Below are positions 19,761 through 28,137 of a DNA stretch of 64,000 nt, piece by piece. The translations under genes and the position numbers were made by a program. Under the pieces are notes generated by a model. It worked only from the letters and a program-made list of their open reading frames with translations. It ran no database searches and had not been told where the DNA came from. Source of the DNA: JACRIM01 sp038042195 (GTDB lineage Bacteria; Planctomycetota; Phycisphaerae; UBA1845; UTPLA1); the NCBI GenBank assembly GCA_038042195.1, contig JBBTET010000008.1:1-64000 (forward strand), written 5' to 3'. Within the stretch, counting starts at the first letter, position 1. Every line of letters starts with the position of its first letter.

Positions 19761-20474
19761 TCATCGCTGAATCACGACCGTCTGCCCACTGCTGTACCGA
19801 CATGCCGGCGACAAAAGCGTTTCCACCAACGCCGCCACATCATCCGGGGCCAGCACCTTGTCCGCCGGGAACGTCGGAAACGCCGACCGCAGCATCGTCG
19901 TCTCCACGGCCCCCGGCGCGACCGCGTAAACGCGAATGTTACGCTCCGCCCCTTCGGCCGCGAGCGCCTTGGTGTAGGTGTTCACGAACGCCTTGGCCGC
20001 GCCGTAGGCCGCGAATCCCGGAAACGGATCAAACGCCCCCACCGATGACACGTTCACAATCGCCCCGCCCCCCGCCGGGGTCATGTGCCCCCACACGGCG
20101 CGACAACACAAATACACGGCGCGAATGTTCGTCGCGATCACGCCGTCAAACACGTCCGCGCTCATGTGCTCCAGCGCCATCAGCGGCGCAATCCCCGCGT
20201 TGTTCACGAGTATGTCGATTCGCCCATACGCAGAGATCGTCTTCTCGACCAGGTGCGATACGTCCGCCTCCTGCGTCACGTCCGCGCGAATGGCCAGCGC
20301 CTTCCCGCCGCCGGCCTCGATCATTCGTCGAGTCTCTTCAATCTGTTCCACGGTCCGCGATGCAACGACGACCGACGCACCCGCTGATGCAAGCCGTAGC
20401 GCCACCGCCCGACCGATTCCCCGACCGGCCCCGGTCACGATTGCGACTTTCCCTTGATGAGTTCGCTCACTCAT
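19761..20474 (-). CDS. SDR-family NAD(P)-dependent oxidoreductase
   Basis: A classical short-chain dehydrogenase/reductase, 237 aa. Seen: cofactor motif TGAGRGIG near residue 14, NNAG near 90, catalytic Ser in VSSVG, and YGAAK (Tyr and Lys of the active site), then VAPGAVETTM. The family reduces or oxidises carbonyl/alcohol groups; FabG-like 3-oxoacyl reductases are the closest type by pattern, but the substrate cannot be told. It is convergent with the large kinase gene and not in an obvious pathway cluster. Confidence 0.9.
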   Translation of the reverse strand: MSERTHQGKVAIVTGAGRGIGRAVALRLASAGASVVVASRTVEQIEETRRMIEAGGGKALAIRADVTQEADVSHLVEKTISAYGRIDILVNNAGIAPLMALEHMSADVFDGVIATNIRAVYLCCRAVWGHMTPAGGGAIVNVSSVGAFDPFPGFAAYGAAKAFVNTYTKALAAEGAERNIRVYAVAPGAVETTMLRSAFPTFPADKVLAPDDVAALVETLLSPACRYSSGQTVVIQR

Positions 20475-20480
20475 TCTTGG

Positions 20481-20684
20481 TCAAGCGTCCCCTTTGCCGC
20501 GCTCAATACCCACTTGCACCAAGTCTCGCCGAGTCCCCAGATTCGCATCCGGCTTCTTCATCGCATCGCACGCGCAACTCCCCCCGCATCCGCCCTCTTC
20601 GCCGCGGAAGGATCGCACAAGGCTCCATATCAAGAAAACCGCCGCCCCCGCCACGATCACATAGGTCACGATCTCTTGCCACAT
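20481..20684 (-). CDS. small membrane protein with C-terminal Cys cluster (FeoB-associated type)
   Basis: A 67-aa protein: one membrane helix (MWQEIVTYVIVAGAAVFLIW) followed by a Cys-rich tail (GGCGGSCACD). This resembles the short FeoB-associated Cys-rich membrane proteins linked to ferrous-iron uptake, but no feoA or feoB is in the window. The start was set at the ATG directly before the helix; a longer in-frame start adds 18 unlikely residues. It lies between dnaB and the SDR gene on the same strand. Confidence 0.6.
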   Translation of the reverse strand: MWQEIVTYVIVAGAAVFLIWSLVRSFRGEEGGCGGSCACDAMKKPDANLGTRRDLVQVGIERGKGDA

Positions 20685-20738
20685 GGCATGATTGTAGTCG
20701 CAGACGAATGCAACAGGGTGTACCTCGACAACGATCAA

Positions 20739-22274
20739 CTAAAACGGGGACGCTTCCTCTTCGCCGCCAGCCACCGGCCCGGGATCGAACCCGCCCCGGT
20801 TGAATCCGCTGCCCGAGTAGCCGCCGCCGTCGGCGATGTAGCCAGGTGCGGCGTTGTCGAACCGCGTGAAGTGCGGATTGAAGTGAACTTCGACATCGCC
20901 GGTCGGCCCGTTGCGCTGCTTGGCGACGATGATCTCGGCTTTGCCCTTGGAGTTCTCAAATTGCTCGGCGGCAGCCGGACTCGTGGCTCGCTTCTTGCTG
21001 AGGTAATACTCTTCGCGATGGAGCAGCATAACCACGTCGGCGTCCTGCTCGATCGCGCCCGACTCGCGCAGGTCGCTCATGCGCGGCCGATTGCCCTCAC
21101 GGCCCTCGACCTGTCGATTGAGCTGCGCCATGGCGACGACCGGAATGTTCAACTCACGGGCCAGCGCCTTCAACCCACGGCTGATGGACGCGATCTCATT
21201 TTGCCGGCTGTCCTTCGCCGCCGACCGGTCGTACATGAGTTGCAGGTAGTCCACGAAGACGACCTTGATGTCGTGCTTCATCTTCAGACGCCGTGCCTTG
21301 GCGCGAAGCTCCATGACGCTCATCCCCGGTGTGTCATCGACGAAGACGGGGCAGCCGCGCATGTTGCCGCAGGCCAGTTGCAGCTTGGTGATCTCCTCGT
21401 CGGAGAGCCGGGCGTGGCGCATCTTGTGCATATCGACCTGCGCCCGTGAGCAGAGCATGCGCTGAGCGATTTGCAGCTTGCTCATTTCCATCGAGAAGAA
21501 TGCCGACGGTTGATTCTCCGAGATGCCCACGGCCTCCAGCATCGACAGGGCCAGGGCCGTCTTACCCATGCTGGGTCGGGCCGCGATGACGATGAAGTCG
21601 CCATACTGCATCCCACCCAATAACGAGTCCAATTCAGTGAAGCCCGTCGGCACGCCCGACAGCGTGCCCTCTTCAAACGATTCGATCTGCTTGAACGTCT
21701 CGTCGAGAAAATCCCGAAGCGACACAGCCTGATTGCTGACGCGTTGCTCCGTCACCTCGAAAAGCCGCTTCTCCGCGTCGTCCAGCACCTGCACCGCCGA
21801 CTCCGCCTGGTCGTAGGCCGACTGCATGATCTCGCTGCTGCATTGGATCAGATCGCGGAGCATCGACTTGTCGCGAACGATCCGGGCGTAATGCTCGCTG
21901 TTGGCCGAGGACGGGACCGACTCCGACAGGTCGATCAAATACTGCCGACCGCCGATCTCATCTAGCAGTCCCCGACGCCGAAGCTCGTCCTCCAGCACGA
22001 TGATGTCGATCGGCTTGTTCTGGTCGTAGAGGTCGACCAGCACCTCGTAGAGCAATCGGTGGTCCGGCCGATAGAAGCGCGCGGACTCGTCGCGCGGGAC
22101 GATCTGCACGACCTGACCGATGGAGTCGCGGTCGAGCAAGAGCGCGCCGAGCAGGCTCGCCTCCGCTTCCAAATCCTGCGGAGGGAGCCGACCGGTGCTG
22201 ATGGGATCAGTGGGCCGTGCTGACGCCGTCGGACGGTTGGGCTTCTGGAGTGCTGCCTGGGACATCCTTGCCAC
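20739..22274 (-). CDS. dnaB: replicative DNA helicase
   Basis: Hexameric helicase that unwinds DNA at the replication fork. The 511-aa protein has the N-terminal primase-binding helical domain (LPPQDLEAEASLLGALLLD), linker, and RecA-like domain with Walker A ARPSMGKTALA, VFVDYLQLM (Walker B region), AMAQLNRQVE and the arginine-finger region SDLRESGAIEQDAD. The C-terminus adds a Gly-rich acidic tail. Its start lies 68 nt inside rplI, so translation is probably coupled; a second ATG is three codons later. The domain match itself leaves no doubt. Confidence 0.97.
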   Translation of the reverse strand: MARMSQAALQKPNRPTASARPTDPISTGRLPPQDLEAEASLLGALLLDRDSIGQVVQIVPRDESARFYRPDHRLLYEVLVDLYDQNKPIDIIVLEDELRRRGLLDEIGGRQYLIDLSESVPSSANSEHYARIVRDKSMLRDLIQCSSEIMQSAYDQAESAVQVLDDAEKRLFEVTEQRVSNQAVSLRDFLDETFKQIESFEEGTLSGVPTGFTELDSLLGGMQYGDFIVIAARPSMGKTALALSMLEAVGISENQPSAFFSMEMSKLQIAQRMLCSRAQVDMHKMRHARLSDEEITKLQLACGNMRGCPVFVDDTPGMSVMELRAKARRLKMKHDIKVVFVDYLQLMYDRSAAKDSRQNEIASISRGLKALARELNIPVVAMAQLNRQVEGREGNRPRMSDLRESGAIEQDADVVMLLHREEYYLSKKRATSPAAAEQFENSKGKAEIIVAKQRNGPTGDVEVHFNPHFTRFDNAAPGYIADGGGYSGSGFNRGGFDPGPVAGGEEEASPF

Positions 22275-22755
22275 CTTCCTTCACCGGCTCGTTTTCCAGT
22301 TCGCCGGCGCGCTTCTCCGCGACCACCCACACCTTGACCGTCGCTCGAATGTCGTCGGCGAAGACGATGGGCACTTCGCTCGCTCCGACTTCCTTGATGT
22401 TCACCGACATCTTAACCTGATCGGCGTGGACCGAGTGTCCCTCCTCCATCAGGGCATGTGAAATCTCGCGCGGGCCGACCGAGCCGTAGAGATGGCCGTC
22501 GTGCGTGCAGGCCGCCGCGATCGTCACTTCGGCGTTCACGAGGCGGGCCGCCGACTGGCGCAGGACGCCGCGAATGCGGTCGCGTTCCTGGGCGGCGACG
22601 ACCTTGTCCTTCTCAATGGACTTGAGGTTGGCCGTCGTCGGCTCCAGGGCCAGGTGGTGGGGGAGCAGGTAGTTCCGGGCATAACCCGTGGCGACGTCAA
22701 CAATGTCGCCGCAGAGGCCCAGCTTGTGTATGTCTTTTCGTAGTAGCAATTTCAT
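22207..22755 (-). CDS. rplI: 50S ribosomal protein bL9
   Basis: bL9 bridges the L1 stalk and the subunit side. The 182-aa protein starts MKLLLRKDIHKLGLCGDIVD with GYARNYLLPHHLA (the conserved N-terminal RNA-binding domain), the long connecting helix and the C-terminal domain, and carries an extra ~30-residue polar tail overlapping the dnaB start. It follows rpsR by 12 bp in the block rpsF-ssb-rpsR-rplI-dnaB. Confidence 0.96.
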   Translation of the reverse strand: MKLLLRKDIHKLGLCGDIVDVATGYARNYLLPHHLALEPTTANLKSIEKDKVVAAQERDRIRGVLRQSAARLVNAEVTIAAACTHDGHLYGSVGPREISHALMEEGHSVHADQVKMSVNIKEVGASEVPIVFADDIRATVKVWVVAEKRAGELENEPVKEGGKDVPGSTPEAQPSDGVSTAH

Positions 22756-22767
22756 GGTCGTGGTCTC

Positions 22768-23046
22768 CTAACCGCAGAAGGTCATGAGCGCGATGAAGCG
22801 CGCATGCTTGAGGGCCTGAATGGACATTCGCTGATGCGTGGCGCAATTCCCGCTTCGCTTGCGCGAGAGGTGTTTGCCCTGGCTGGTCACGAGTCGCTGT
22901 AGCGAGCCCAGGTCCTTGTAGTCAATCTCCTCGGCCTTCTCCCGACAGAAGCGGCACTTGCTCACCTCGCGAGCCTTCAACCGCTTCTTCTTCTCGGCCG
23001 CCTTGTCGTTCTTTTTCTTCGGAAAACTCTTCTTAATGAAAGCCAT
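22768..23046 (-). CDS. rpsR: 30S ribosomal protein bS18
   Basis: bS18 binds next to bS6 on the platform of the 30S subunit. The 92-aa protein has a Lys-rich start, VSKCRFCREKAEEIDYKD, LGSLQRLVTSQGKHLSRK and CATHQRMSIQALKHARFIAL. The CRFC pair and the later Cys suggest the zinc-binding version of the protein. Complete, normal length, between ssb and rplI. Confidence 0.96.
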   Translation of the reverse strand: MAFIKKSFPKKKNDKAAEKKKRLKAREVSKCRFCREKAEEIDYKDLGSLQRLVTSQGKHLSRKRSGNCATHQRMSIQALKHARFIALMTFCG

Positions 23047-23077
23047 ATCTCGGTCCTCTCAGAATGCTGTCTATTTC

Positions 23078-23584
23078 TTAAAACGGTATGTCGTCTCCGG
23101 CGGGCACGGCCTCGTCCATCGGCGGCATCTCTTCCATCGGTGCAGCGTTTCCGCCGCCGCTGTTGTTGTAGCTGCGAGGCGGTGGAGCCGGTCGTTCCGT
23201 GCGCTCGGTCCGCTCGCCGCCGCGGCTCGCTCCGCCACCAGCACCGCCGCCCGGCGGCCCGCCGAGGAACTGAAACGTATCCACGACAACGGAAAGTTTG
23301 CTATGTTTCTTTCCGTCCTTGCCATCCCATGACCTGTATCTAAGCTTACCTTCAACGAGAAGTGCCTTGCCTTTGGTCATGTATTGATTCAGCGTTTCGG
23401 CTTGTTTACCGAACGCTTGAAGCTCCACAAAGCATGTGTCTTCCTTCATCTCGCCGCTTTGCGACCGCCATTTGCTGTTGATCGCCATCCCGAACTCGAC
23501 GACCGCCATGTTGCTCGGCAAGTACGACAACTGCGGGTCGCGCGTCAGGTTGCCGGCCAGCACCACTTTGTTGAAATTCGCCAT
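23078..23584 (-). CDS. ssb: single-stranded DNA-binding protein
   Basis: Tetrameric OB-fold protein that coats single-stranded DNA in replication and repair. The start at ATG 23584 (MANFNKVVLAGNLTRDPQLS) has GGGAGA just upstream and matches the usual SSB N-terminus; the longer frame adds 13 Arg/Gly residues. 168 aa: OB domain to ~110, then a Gly/Arg/Pro-rich linker and the acidic tip DDIPF that recruits partner proteins. In the usual rpsF-ssb-rpsR order. Confidence 0.96.
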   Translation of the reverse strand: MANFNKVVLAGNLTRDPQLSYLPSNMAVVEFGMAINSKWRSQSGEMKEDTCFVELQAFGKQAETLNQYMTKGKALLVEGKLRYRSWDGKDGKKHSKLSVVVDTFQFLGGPPGGGAGGGASRGGERTERTERPAPPPRSYNNSGGGNAAPMEEMPPMDEAVPAGDDIPF

Positions 23585-23629
23585 GCGTCGATCTCCCTCT
23601 CCGCGCGGTCGCGCGGCACCCACCGGTCG

Positions 23630-24103
23630 TTAGACGTCCAGCACGTCGATGTCGGGCACTTCTTCCACGGCCACCTGTGCAGACGCTCCGCCACCGTCCA
23701 TCGGTCGGAGGTCCGGTCGACCATCCGGCCGACCCCGTCCGCCGCTCCACTCATCAGGGCGGAAGCTCGTCTTCGGCGGAGGCGGCGCGGTCATCGCCTT
23801 CTCAATCTTTTCAGGCGTCAGCTTCTCACGGCGAAGCACCAGCACGCGCACGGCCTTTTCGCTGAGCTGCACGTCGCGCTCGATGCCGGCGATCTTGTCG
23901 GCCGGGGCATCAAAGAACGCCAGGGCATACAACCCGCGCTTGTGCTGATGAATCTGGTACGACAGCTTTCGCTCGTCCCAATTCTTCAACCCCAGCACCT
24001 TGGCGCCGGCTCGATCCAGAATGCGCTTCACTTCGGCCTCGGCCGTCGGCCAATCGGCCGCCATGTTCGCGTCCAGCAGAAACATTGCCTCATACGTCTT
24101 CAC
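23630..24103 (-). CDS. rpsF: 30S ribosomal protein bS6
   Basis: bS6 forms a heterodimer with bS18 on 16S rRNA. The 157-aa protein begins MKTYEAMFLLDANMA and shows RAGAKVLGLKNWDERKLSYQ and the RGLYALAFFDAP strand of the ferredoxin-like fold. It has an unusually long ~50-residue Pro/Gly/Arg/acidic C-terminal extension. First gene of the rpsF-ssb-rpsR-rplI-dnaB run. Confidence 0.95.
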   Translation of the reverse strand: MKTYEAMFLLDANMAADWPTAEAEVKRILDRAGAKVLGLKNWDERKLSYQIHQHKRGLYALAFFDAPADKIAGIERDVQLSEKAVRVLVLRREKLTPEKIEKAMTAPPPPKTSFRPDEWSGGRGRPDGRPDLRPMDGGGASAQVAVEEVPDIDVLDV

Positions 24104-24162
24104 AACAGGTCACTCCTTCGCTCGCGCCGGAATCCGCCGGCGATCTTGGTCGACTCGATCCT

Positions 24163-24732
24163 TCAATCCTTCGAGTCACGGTTCGTTTCATTCATCGCGG
24201 CGTTGATGCCCTGGGTCACCCACGACTCCACGGCACCAGCCGCCCGCGTTAATTCGTCCTCAACCTCGTCGCGCTCGCTTGCGGCGAACGGCGACAACAC
24301 ATAGTCCGCCACGCTGCCTCGCGTCGGCCGGCCCACGCCGACCCGCAATCGCGGCACCTTCAGCGTGCCCAGCATTGCCAGCACGTCATCCAGCCCGCGC
24401 TGGCCGCCCGCCGATCCGTTGGCTCGCAGCCGCAGCTTGCCCAGGTGCAGGTCCACATCGTCCGAGACGACCAGCAGATCCGACTCCGGGCACTGATAAA
24501 ACTGCACGGCCGCCAGCACGCTCTTGCCGCTCAGGTTCATGTAGGTCATAGGCCGAAGCAACACGACACGCTGCCCAAACGCCTGACCATCCGCCACCAG
24601 ACCGGCGAACTTTTCCTTCCAACTTCCCAACTGCCATCGGTCACAGAGCAATTCGGCTACGCGGAAACCCACGTTATGCCGCGTATGCACATACTGTGCA
24701 CCCGGGTTGCCCAAACCGACGATCAGTTTCAT
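24163..24732 (-). CDS. pth: peptidyl-tRNA hydrolase
   Basis: Releases tRNA from peptidyl-tRNAs that fall off the ribosome. The 189-aa enzyme has the N-terminal signature MKLIVGLGNPGAQYVHTRHN with the catalytic His in TRHNVGF, LLRPMTYMNLSGKSV, VVSDDVDLHLGKLRLR and GSAGGQRGLDDV, all family hallmarks. Normal length. It follows rplY as is common in bacteria. Confidence 0.97.
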   Translation of the reverse strand: MKLIVGLGNPGAQYVHTRHNVGFRVAELLCDRWQLGSWKEKFAGLVADGQAFGQRVVLLRPMTYMNLSGKSVLAAVQFYQCPESDLLVVSDDVDLHLGKLRLRANGSAGGQRGLDDVLAMLGTLKVPRLRVGVGRPTRGSVADYVLSPFAASERDEVEDELTRAAGAVESWVTQGINAAMNETNRDSKD

Positions 24733-24791
24733 TCCTGTTCAGCGCACCTCGTTCAACGTCGCGCCGCACTCTCATGCAGCCATTTGCGTCG

Positions 24792-25460
24792 TTACTTCTT
24801 TTCCGGCTTCTCCGCCGCCGCGCCATCTTCGCCCTCGGCATCGATCTTGCCCTTGGCGATGACTTCCGGCTCGGCCGCGCCGGCGACCGGAGCAACCACC
24901 GGCGTATCCGACTCAGCCAACGGCGGTCGAACCGTGGCGACGACGGAATCCGGCTCGCCCGTCGCCGTGATGCCGGCATCAAGTTTCAAATCCTTGACGT
25001 AGAGCACCGAGTTCAAAGACAAATGGCTGATGTCGATGCGAACTTTTTGCGGGATGCTGGCCACGAGGCACTCGATGGCGAGGTCGGACATCTCATGCCG
25101 CACGACGCCGCCCTCGGCAATGCCCTTGGCAATGCCGCGATACTCGATGGGCACATGCACCTTGACGCGCTCGTTCAGATCGACGCGCGCCAGGTCCAGA
25201 TGAACCAGCACCGCGCCCAAATGGTCATACTGGGCGTCCTTGATCAGACAGGGCTGCGTCTTGCCTTCCATGTCGATGTTGAACAGGTGCGCGCCATGCT
25301 CGACGTGCAATTCCACGTCGTGGCGATTCAGCACGATGGGCAGGGGATTCTCCTTGTGGCCGTACATGATGCCGGGGAGCTTGCCGTCGCGACGTAATCG
25401 CGCCGCCGCACGGGAGCCAGCCGCCTTCCGAGTTTCCGCCTTGATCGTTGGGATATTCAT
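24792..25460 (-). CDS. rplY: 50S ribosomal protein bL25 (CTC type)
   Basis: Binds 5S rRNA. The 222-aa protein has the N-terminal L25 domain (KAETRKAAGSRAAARLRRDG, GIMYGHKENPLPIVLN) and the C-terminal TL5/CTC beta domain (VEHGAHLFNIDMEG through ISHLSLNSVLYVKDL), then an acidic Ala/Glu-rich tail. It stands between prs and pth, the standard prs-rplY-pth order. Confidence 0.95.
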   Translation of the reverse strand: MNIPTIKAETRKAAGSRAAARLRRDGKLPGIMYGHKENPLPIVLNRHDVELHVEHGAHLFNIDMEGKTQPCLIKDAQYDHLGAVLVHLDLARVDLNERVKVHVPIEYRGIAKGIAEGGVVRHEMSDLAIECLVASIPQKVRIDISHLSLNSVLYVKDLKLDAGITATGEPDSVVATVRPPLAESDTPVVAPVAGAAEPEVIAKGKIDAEGEDGAAAEKPEKK

Positions 25461-25475
25461 GACTTCCTAACCTCG

Positions 25476-26438
25476 CTACGAATGATTAAACAAACTGCTC
25501 ACGGATTGATGTTTGTGTATGCGGGCAATCGCCTCGCCCAGCATCTCGGCTACGCTCACGACCACCAGGTTTGGCAGACGCTTTCTCGCCTCGGCCGACA
25601 CCGGGATCGAGTCGGTCACCACGATCTCGGTCAACGGCGCTTGTTCGAGCCGGTCCAGCGCGGCCCCGGCGAACACCGCGTGGGTCGCCGCCGCGCGAAC
25701 GCTGCGGGCACCGCGCTCGCGCACGATCTTGGCCGCTTCGCAGACCGTGCCGGCCGTGGCGATCATGTCGTCGATCATGATCACGTCTTTGCCCTCGACC
25801 TCGCCGATGATGTGGTACATCATCGTGGTCGTGCCGCTCGTGCGGCGCTTGTCGATGATGGCCAGATCGCAGCCGGCCTTTTCGGCAAAGACGCGCGTGC
25901 GTTTCACGTTGCCCACGTCCGGGCTGACGAACACCACGTTTTTGAAATCCACATCTTTCAGGTGCTTGAACAGCACCGGCTCGGCCGACAGGTGATCCAC
26001 GGGAATGTCGAAGAACCCCTGAATCTGTGAGGCGTGCAAATCCATCGTCAGCACGCGATCGGCCCCGGCTTCGCGAATAATGTTGCTCACCAGCTTCGCC
26101 GTGATCGGGACACGGCCTTCTTCCTTTCGATCCTGGCGGGCATAGCCGAAATACGGCAGCACCGCCGTGATCCGCCGCGCCGATGAGCGCCGCAGACAAT
26201 CCATGAAGATCAGCAATTCCATGAGATTGTCATTCACGGGGCGACAGGTGGATTGCACCACAAACACGTCGCGACCGCGTACGTCGTCGTGCAGCTTCAC
26301 GAATAATTCGCCGTCGGGGAAAGTCTCGGCATGGACCTTCCCGGGGCGAATCTCCAGATAATTGCAGATGGCCTCCGACAGCGCTGGATTGCCCCGGCCG
26401 CCGAAGACTTTGACTTCGTCTGTGAGCGTGGTGGTCAT
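25476..26438 (-). CDS. prs: ribose-phosphate pyrophosphokinase
   Basis: Makes PRPP from ribose 5-phosphate and ATP, for purines, pyrimidines, His and Trp. The 320-aa enzyme begins at ATG 26438; upstream in-frame codons overlap glmU and are not part of it. Seen: FPDGELFVKLHDDVRGRDVF, PYFGYARQDRK, DLHASQIQGFF and the PRPP-binding loop VIMIDDMIATAGT. Its ATG overlaps the glmU TGA by 4 bp, so translation is coupled. Confidence 0.97.
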   Translation of the reverse strand: MTTTLTDEVKVFGGRGNPALSEAICNYLEIRPGKVHAETFPDGELFVKLHDDVRGRDVFVVQSTCRPVNDNLMELLIFMDCLRRSSARRITAVLPYFGYARQDRKEEGRVPITAKLVSNIIREAGADRVLTMDLHASQIQGFFDIPVDHLSAEPVLFKHLKDVDFKNVVFVSPDVGNVKRTRVFAEKAGCDLAIIDKRRTSGTTTMMYHIIGEVEGKDVIMIDDMIATAGTVCEAAKIVRERGARSVRAAATHAVFAGAALDRLEQAPLTEIVVTDSIPVSAEARKRLPNLVVVSVAEMLGEAIARIHKHQSVSSLFNHS

Positions 26439-27538
26439 CGGGACGCCCTCGATCCCACGCCGGCTTCCGTCGGCGGGCGACGAACCACATTGACTTGCTT
26501 TTTGCTGGTGCCGACCACGCTGCGCCGATCCCCCAGTGCGGAATCCAAGGCGCTTAACACCCCCGGTCCGACATGGCTGCCATCCGCGATGACCGCGCCG
26601 TCCGCCACGTAGGCATACGGCCCGATCACGCACGATGTGCCGATGCGGGCGTTCCCCTCGATGTAGCTGAAGGGTCGAATCACCGTCTCGACGCCGATCT
26701 TCGCACGGCAATCAATCCAGATGCTCTCGGGGTCGAGTATCGTCACGCCGCTGTCCATCCACTCCGCCGCGATGCGCCGTTGCATCAGCTTGTTCACATC
26801 GGCCAGCTCAGCCCGCGAATTGATGCCGGTCGCGTCAATCGCCGGCACGCGCGTCGTCGCGCGCACGATCTTGCCCTCGCCGCGAAGAATCTCCAGCACG
26901 TCGGTAATGTAATATTCGCCCTTGGCGTTCTTATTCGTCAGCTTCGGCAGCACGCTCAACAGCGCCGCCGCGTCGAAGCAGTAGTAGCTCGGATTGACCT
27001 CGGTGATCTTCAGTTGCTCCGGTGTGCAGTCGCGATGCTCGACGATGCGCTCGAACTCGCCCTTCGCATCGCGCACGATCCGCCCGTACCCCGTCGCGTC
27101 GTCCAGCACCGTCGTCGCGATCGACGCCGCGGCGCAGGTGGCCCGGTGTGAGCCGATCAGGTCGAGCAACGTCTGCGAGCGAAGCATGGGCATGTCGCCC
27201 GCAATCACGATGCAGTCGCCGTGGAATCCCTTCAGCGCGTCGGCGCACATCATCACGGCATGGCCGGTCCCCTTTTGCTCGCGCTGCTCAACGAAGTGAA
27301 CGCTTGTATCCAAGCCGAATGCCTCGATGATTCGTTCCTTCGCATAGCCGACCACGATGTGAAACGACCCGATGTCCGCCCCGCGACAGGCCTCCACCAC
27401 GTGGCCCAGCATCGAACGCCCGCACACCTCGTGCATGACCTTCGGCCATTCGGTCTTCATGCGCGTCGACCGACCCGCCGCGAGAATGATCGCGGCAAGT
27501 CCACGAGGAGCGCCATCACCAGTGTTGGAGGTCGTCAC
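26435..27538 (-). CDS. glmU: GlmU-type N-acetylglucosamine-1-phosphate uridylyltransferase lacking the acetyltransferase half
   Basis: Makes UDP-GlcNAc for peptidoglycan or lipopolysaccharide. The nucleotidyltransferase domain is complete (LAAIILAAGRSTRMKTEWPK, EQKGTGHAVMM, AGDMPML, GYGRIVRD, NPSYYCFDA, GEYYITDV), then a short left-handed helix (VTILDPESIWIDCRAKIG, GTSCVIGPYAYVADGAVI). The acetyltransferase portion is missing: about 367 aa against ~455 for bifunctional GlmU. I chose GTG 27538, which has GGAG five bases upstream; an ATG 17 codons earlier would start almost at the tRNA end. The 3' end overlaps prs by 4 bp. Confidence 0.85.
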   Translation of the reverse strand: MTTSNTGDGAPRGLAAIILAAGRSTRMKTEWPKVMHEVCGRSMLGHVVEACRGADIGSFHIVVGYAKERIIEAFGLDTSVHFVEQREQKGTGHAVMMCADALKGFHGDCIVIAGDMPMLRSQTLLDLIGSHRATCAAASIATTVLDDATGYGRIVRDAKGEFERIVEHRDCTPEQLKITEVNPSYYCFDAAALLSVLPKLTNKNAKGEYYITDVLEILRGEGKIVRATTRVPAIDATGINSRAELADVNKLMQRRIAAEWMDSGVTILDPESIWIDCRAKIGVETVIRPFSYIEGNARIGTSCVIGPYAYVADGAVIADGSHVGPGVLSALDSALGDRRSVVGTSKKQVNVVRRPPTEAGVGSRASR

Positions 27539-27595
27539 AAATGCTCCGCGATCGAACCGCGCGCGGTTCGATCCCATGAAAGGCGACACAGAGAA

Positions 27596-27666
27596 CTACC
27601 CGGCGAGGATTTGAACCTCGACAAGCAGGATCAAAACCTGCTGTGCTACCATTACACCACCGGGTA
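27596..27666 (-). tRNA. tRNA-Gln (anticodon UUG)
   Basis: The minus strand folds as a full cloverleaf: 7-bp acceptor stem TACCCGG/CCGGGTA, D-arm with AATGGTAG, anticodon stem GCAGG/CCTGC with loop TTTTGAT (anticodon TTG), and T-arm CGAGG-TTCAAAT-CCTCG. Discriminator base G, as usual for tRNA-Gln; CCA is not encoded. Its 3' end lies just before glmU. Confidence 0.95.
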
Positions 27667-28137
27667 ATGGTGGTGATCTTACCTAGGACTCACGGCAGCT
27701 GCACTCGCAAAATCGCCCCGTTTCGGCGCGATCTGCGGGCCGACCCTGCTTGGGTCAGATTGGACGCGGCTGCATCGAGGGCTCATCCCGAGGCTAAAGC
27801 AACCCACCGCGTGTCGGATGCCCTCAGACCGCCGTCGCTTTCGCTCCTTCGGTCGGCCTCTTTTGGATGAACAAAGCTATCTGAATGTGCCTCGCCCAGT
27901 GGCGGAGCAGGACAGAACGATAAGGCCGACTCCACGGCCTGTCAACCGAAACTGCCCATAATGCCAGGCAACCGACTTCTGTCCGAAAACAGGCCGCGCG
28001 GGAACCCCCGCCTTACACCCGAATTGTCCATTTGGGTTATCTGTTTGCAGTAACTCAATCTGTATTGGATATCCCATTGACCGCCTCGCTATCAACCGGG
28101 CCAAGTGCGCTCCGGCGGGGCCGTAGGGGGATTCTTC
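27667..28137. other. gene-free gap with several hairpins
   Basis: No convincing coding region in 471 bp. Seen are compact inverted repeats: ATCGC-C-CCG-TTT-CGG-C-GCGAT near 27712, GACCC-TGCTT-GGGTC near 27746, and near 27835 a CGGTC/GACCG pair enclosing a GC-rich loop. They could be part of an untranslated structured RNA or the tRNA-Gln promoter region. A lipoprotein ribosome-binding site (AGGGGG) lies at the right edge. Confidence 0.4.

Noticed and set aside
19622..20803. 393-codon plus-strand frame over the SDR gene
   Set aside because: Pro/Arg/Ser-rich shadow of the SDR and neighbours.
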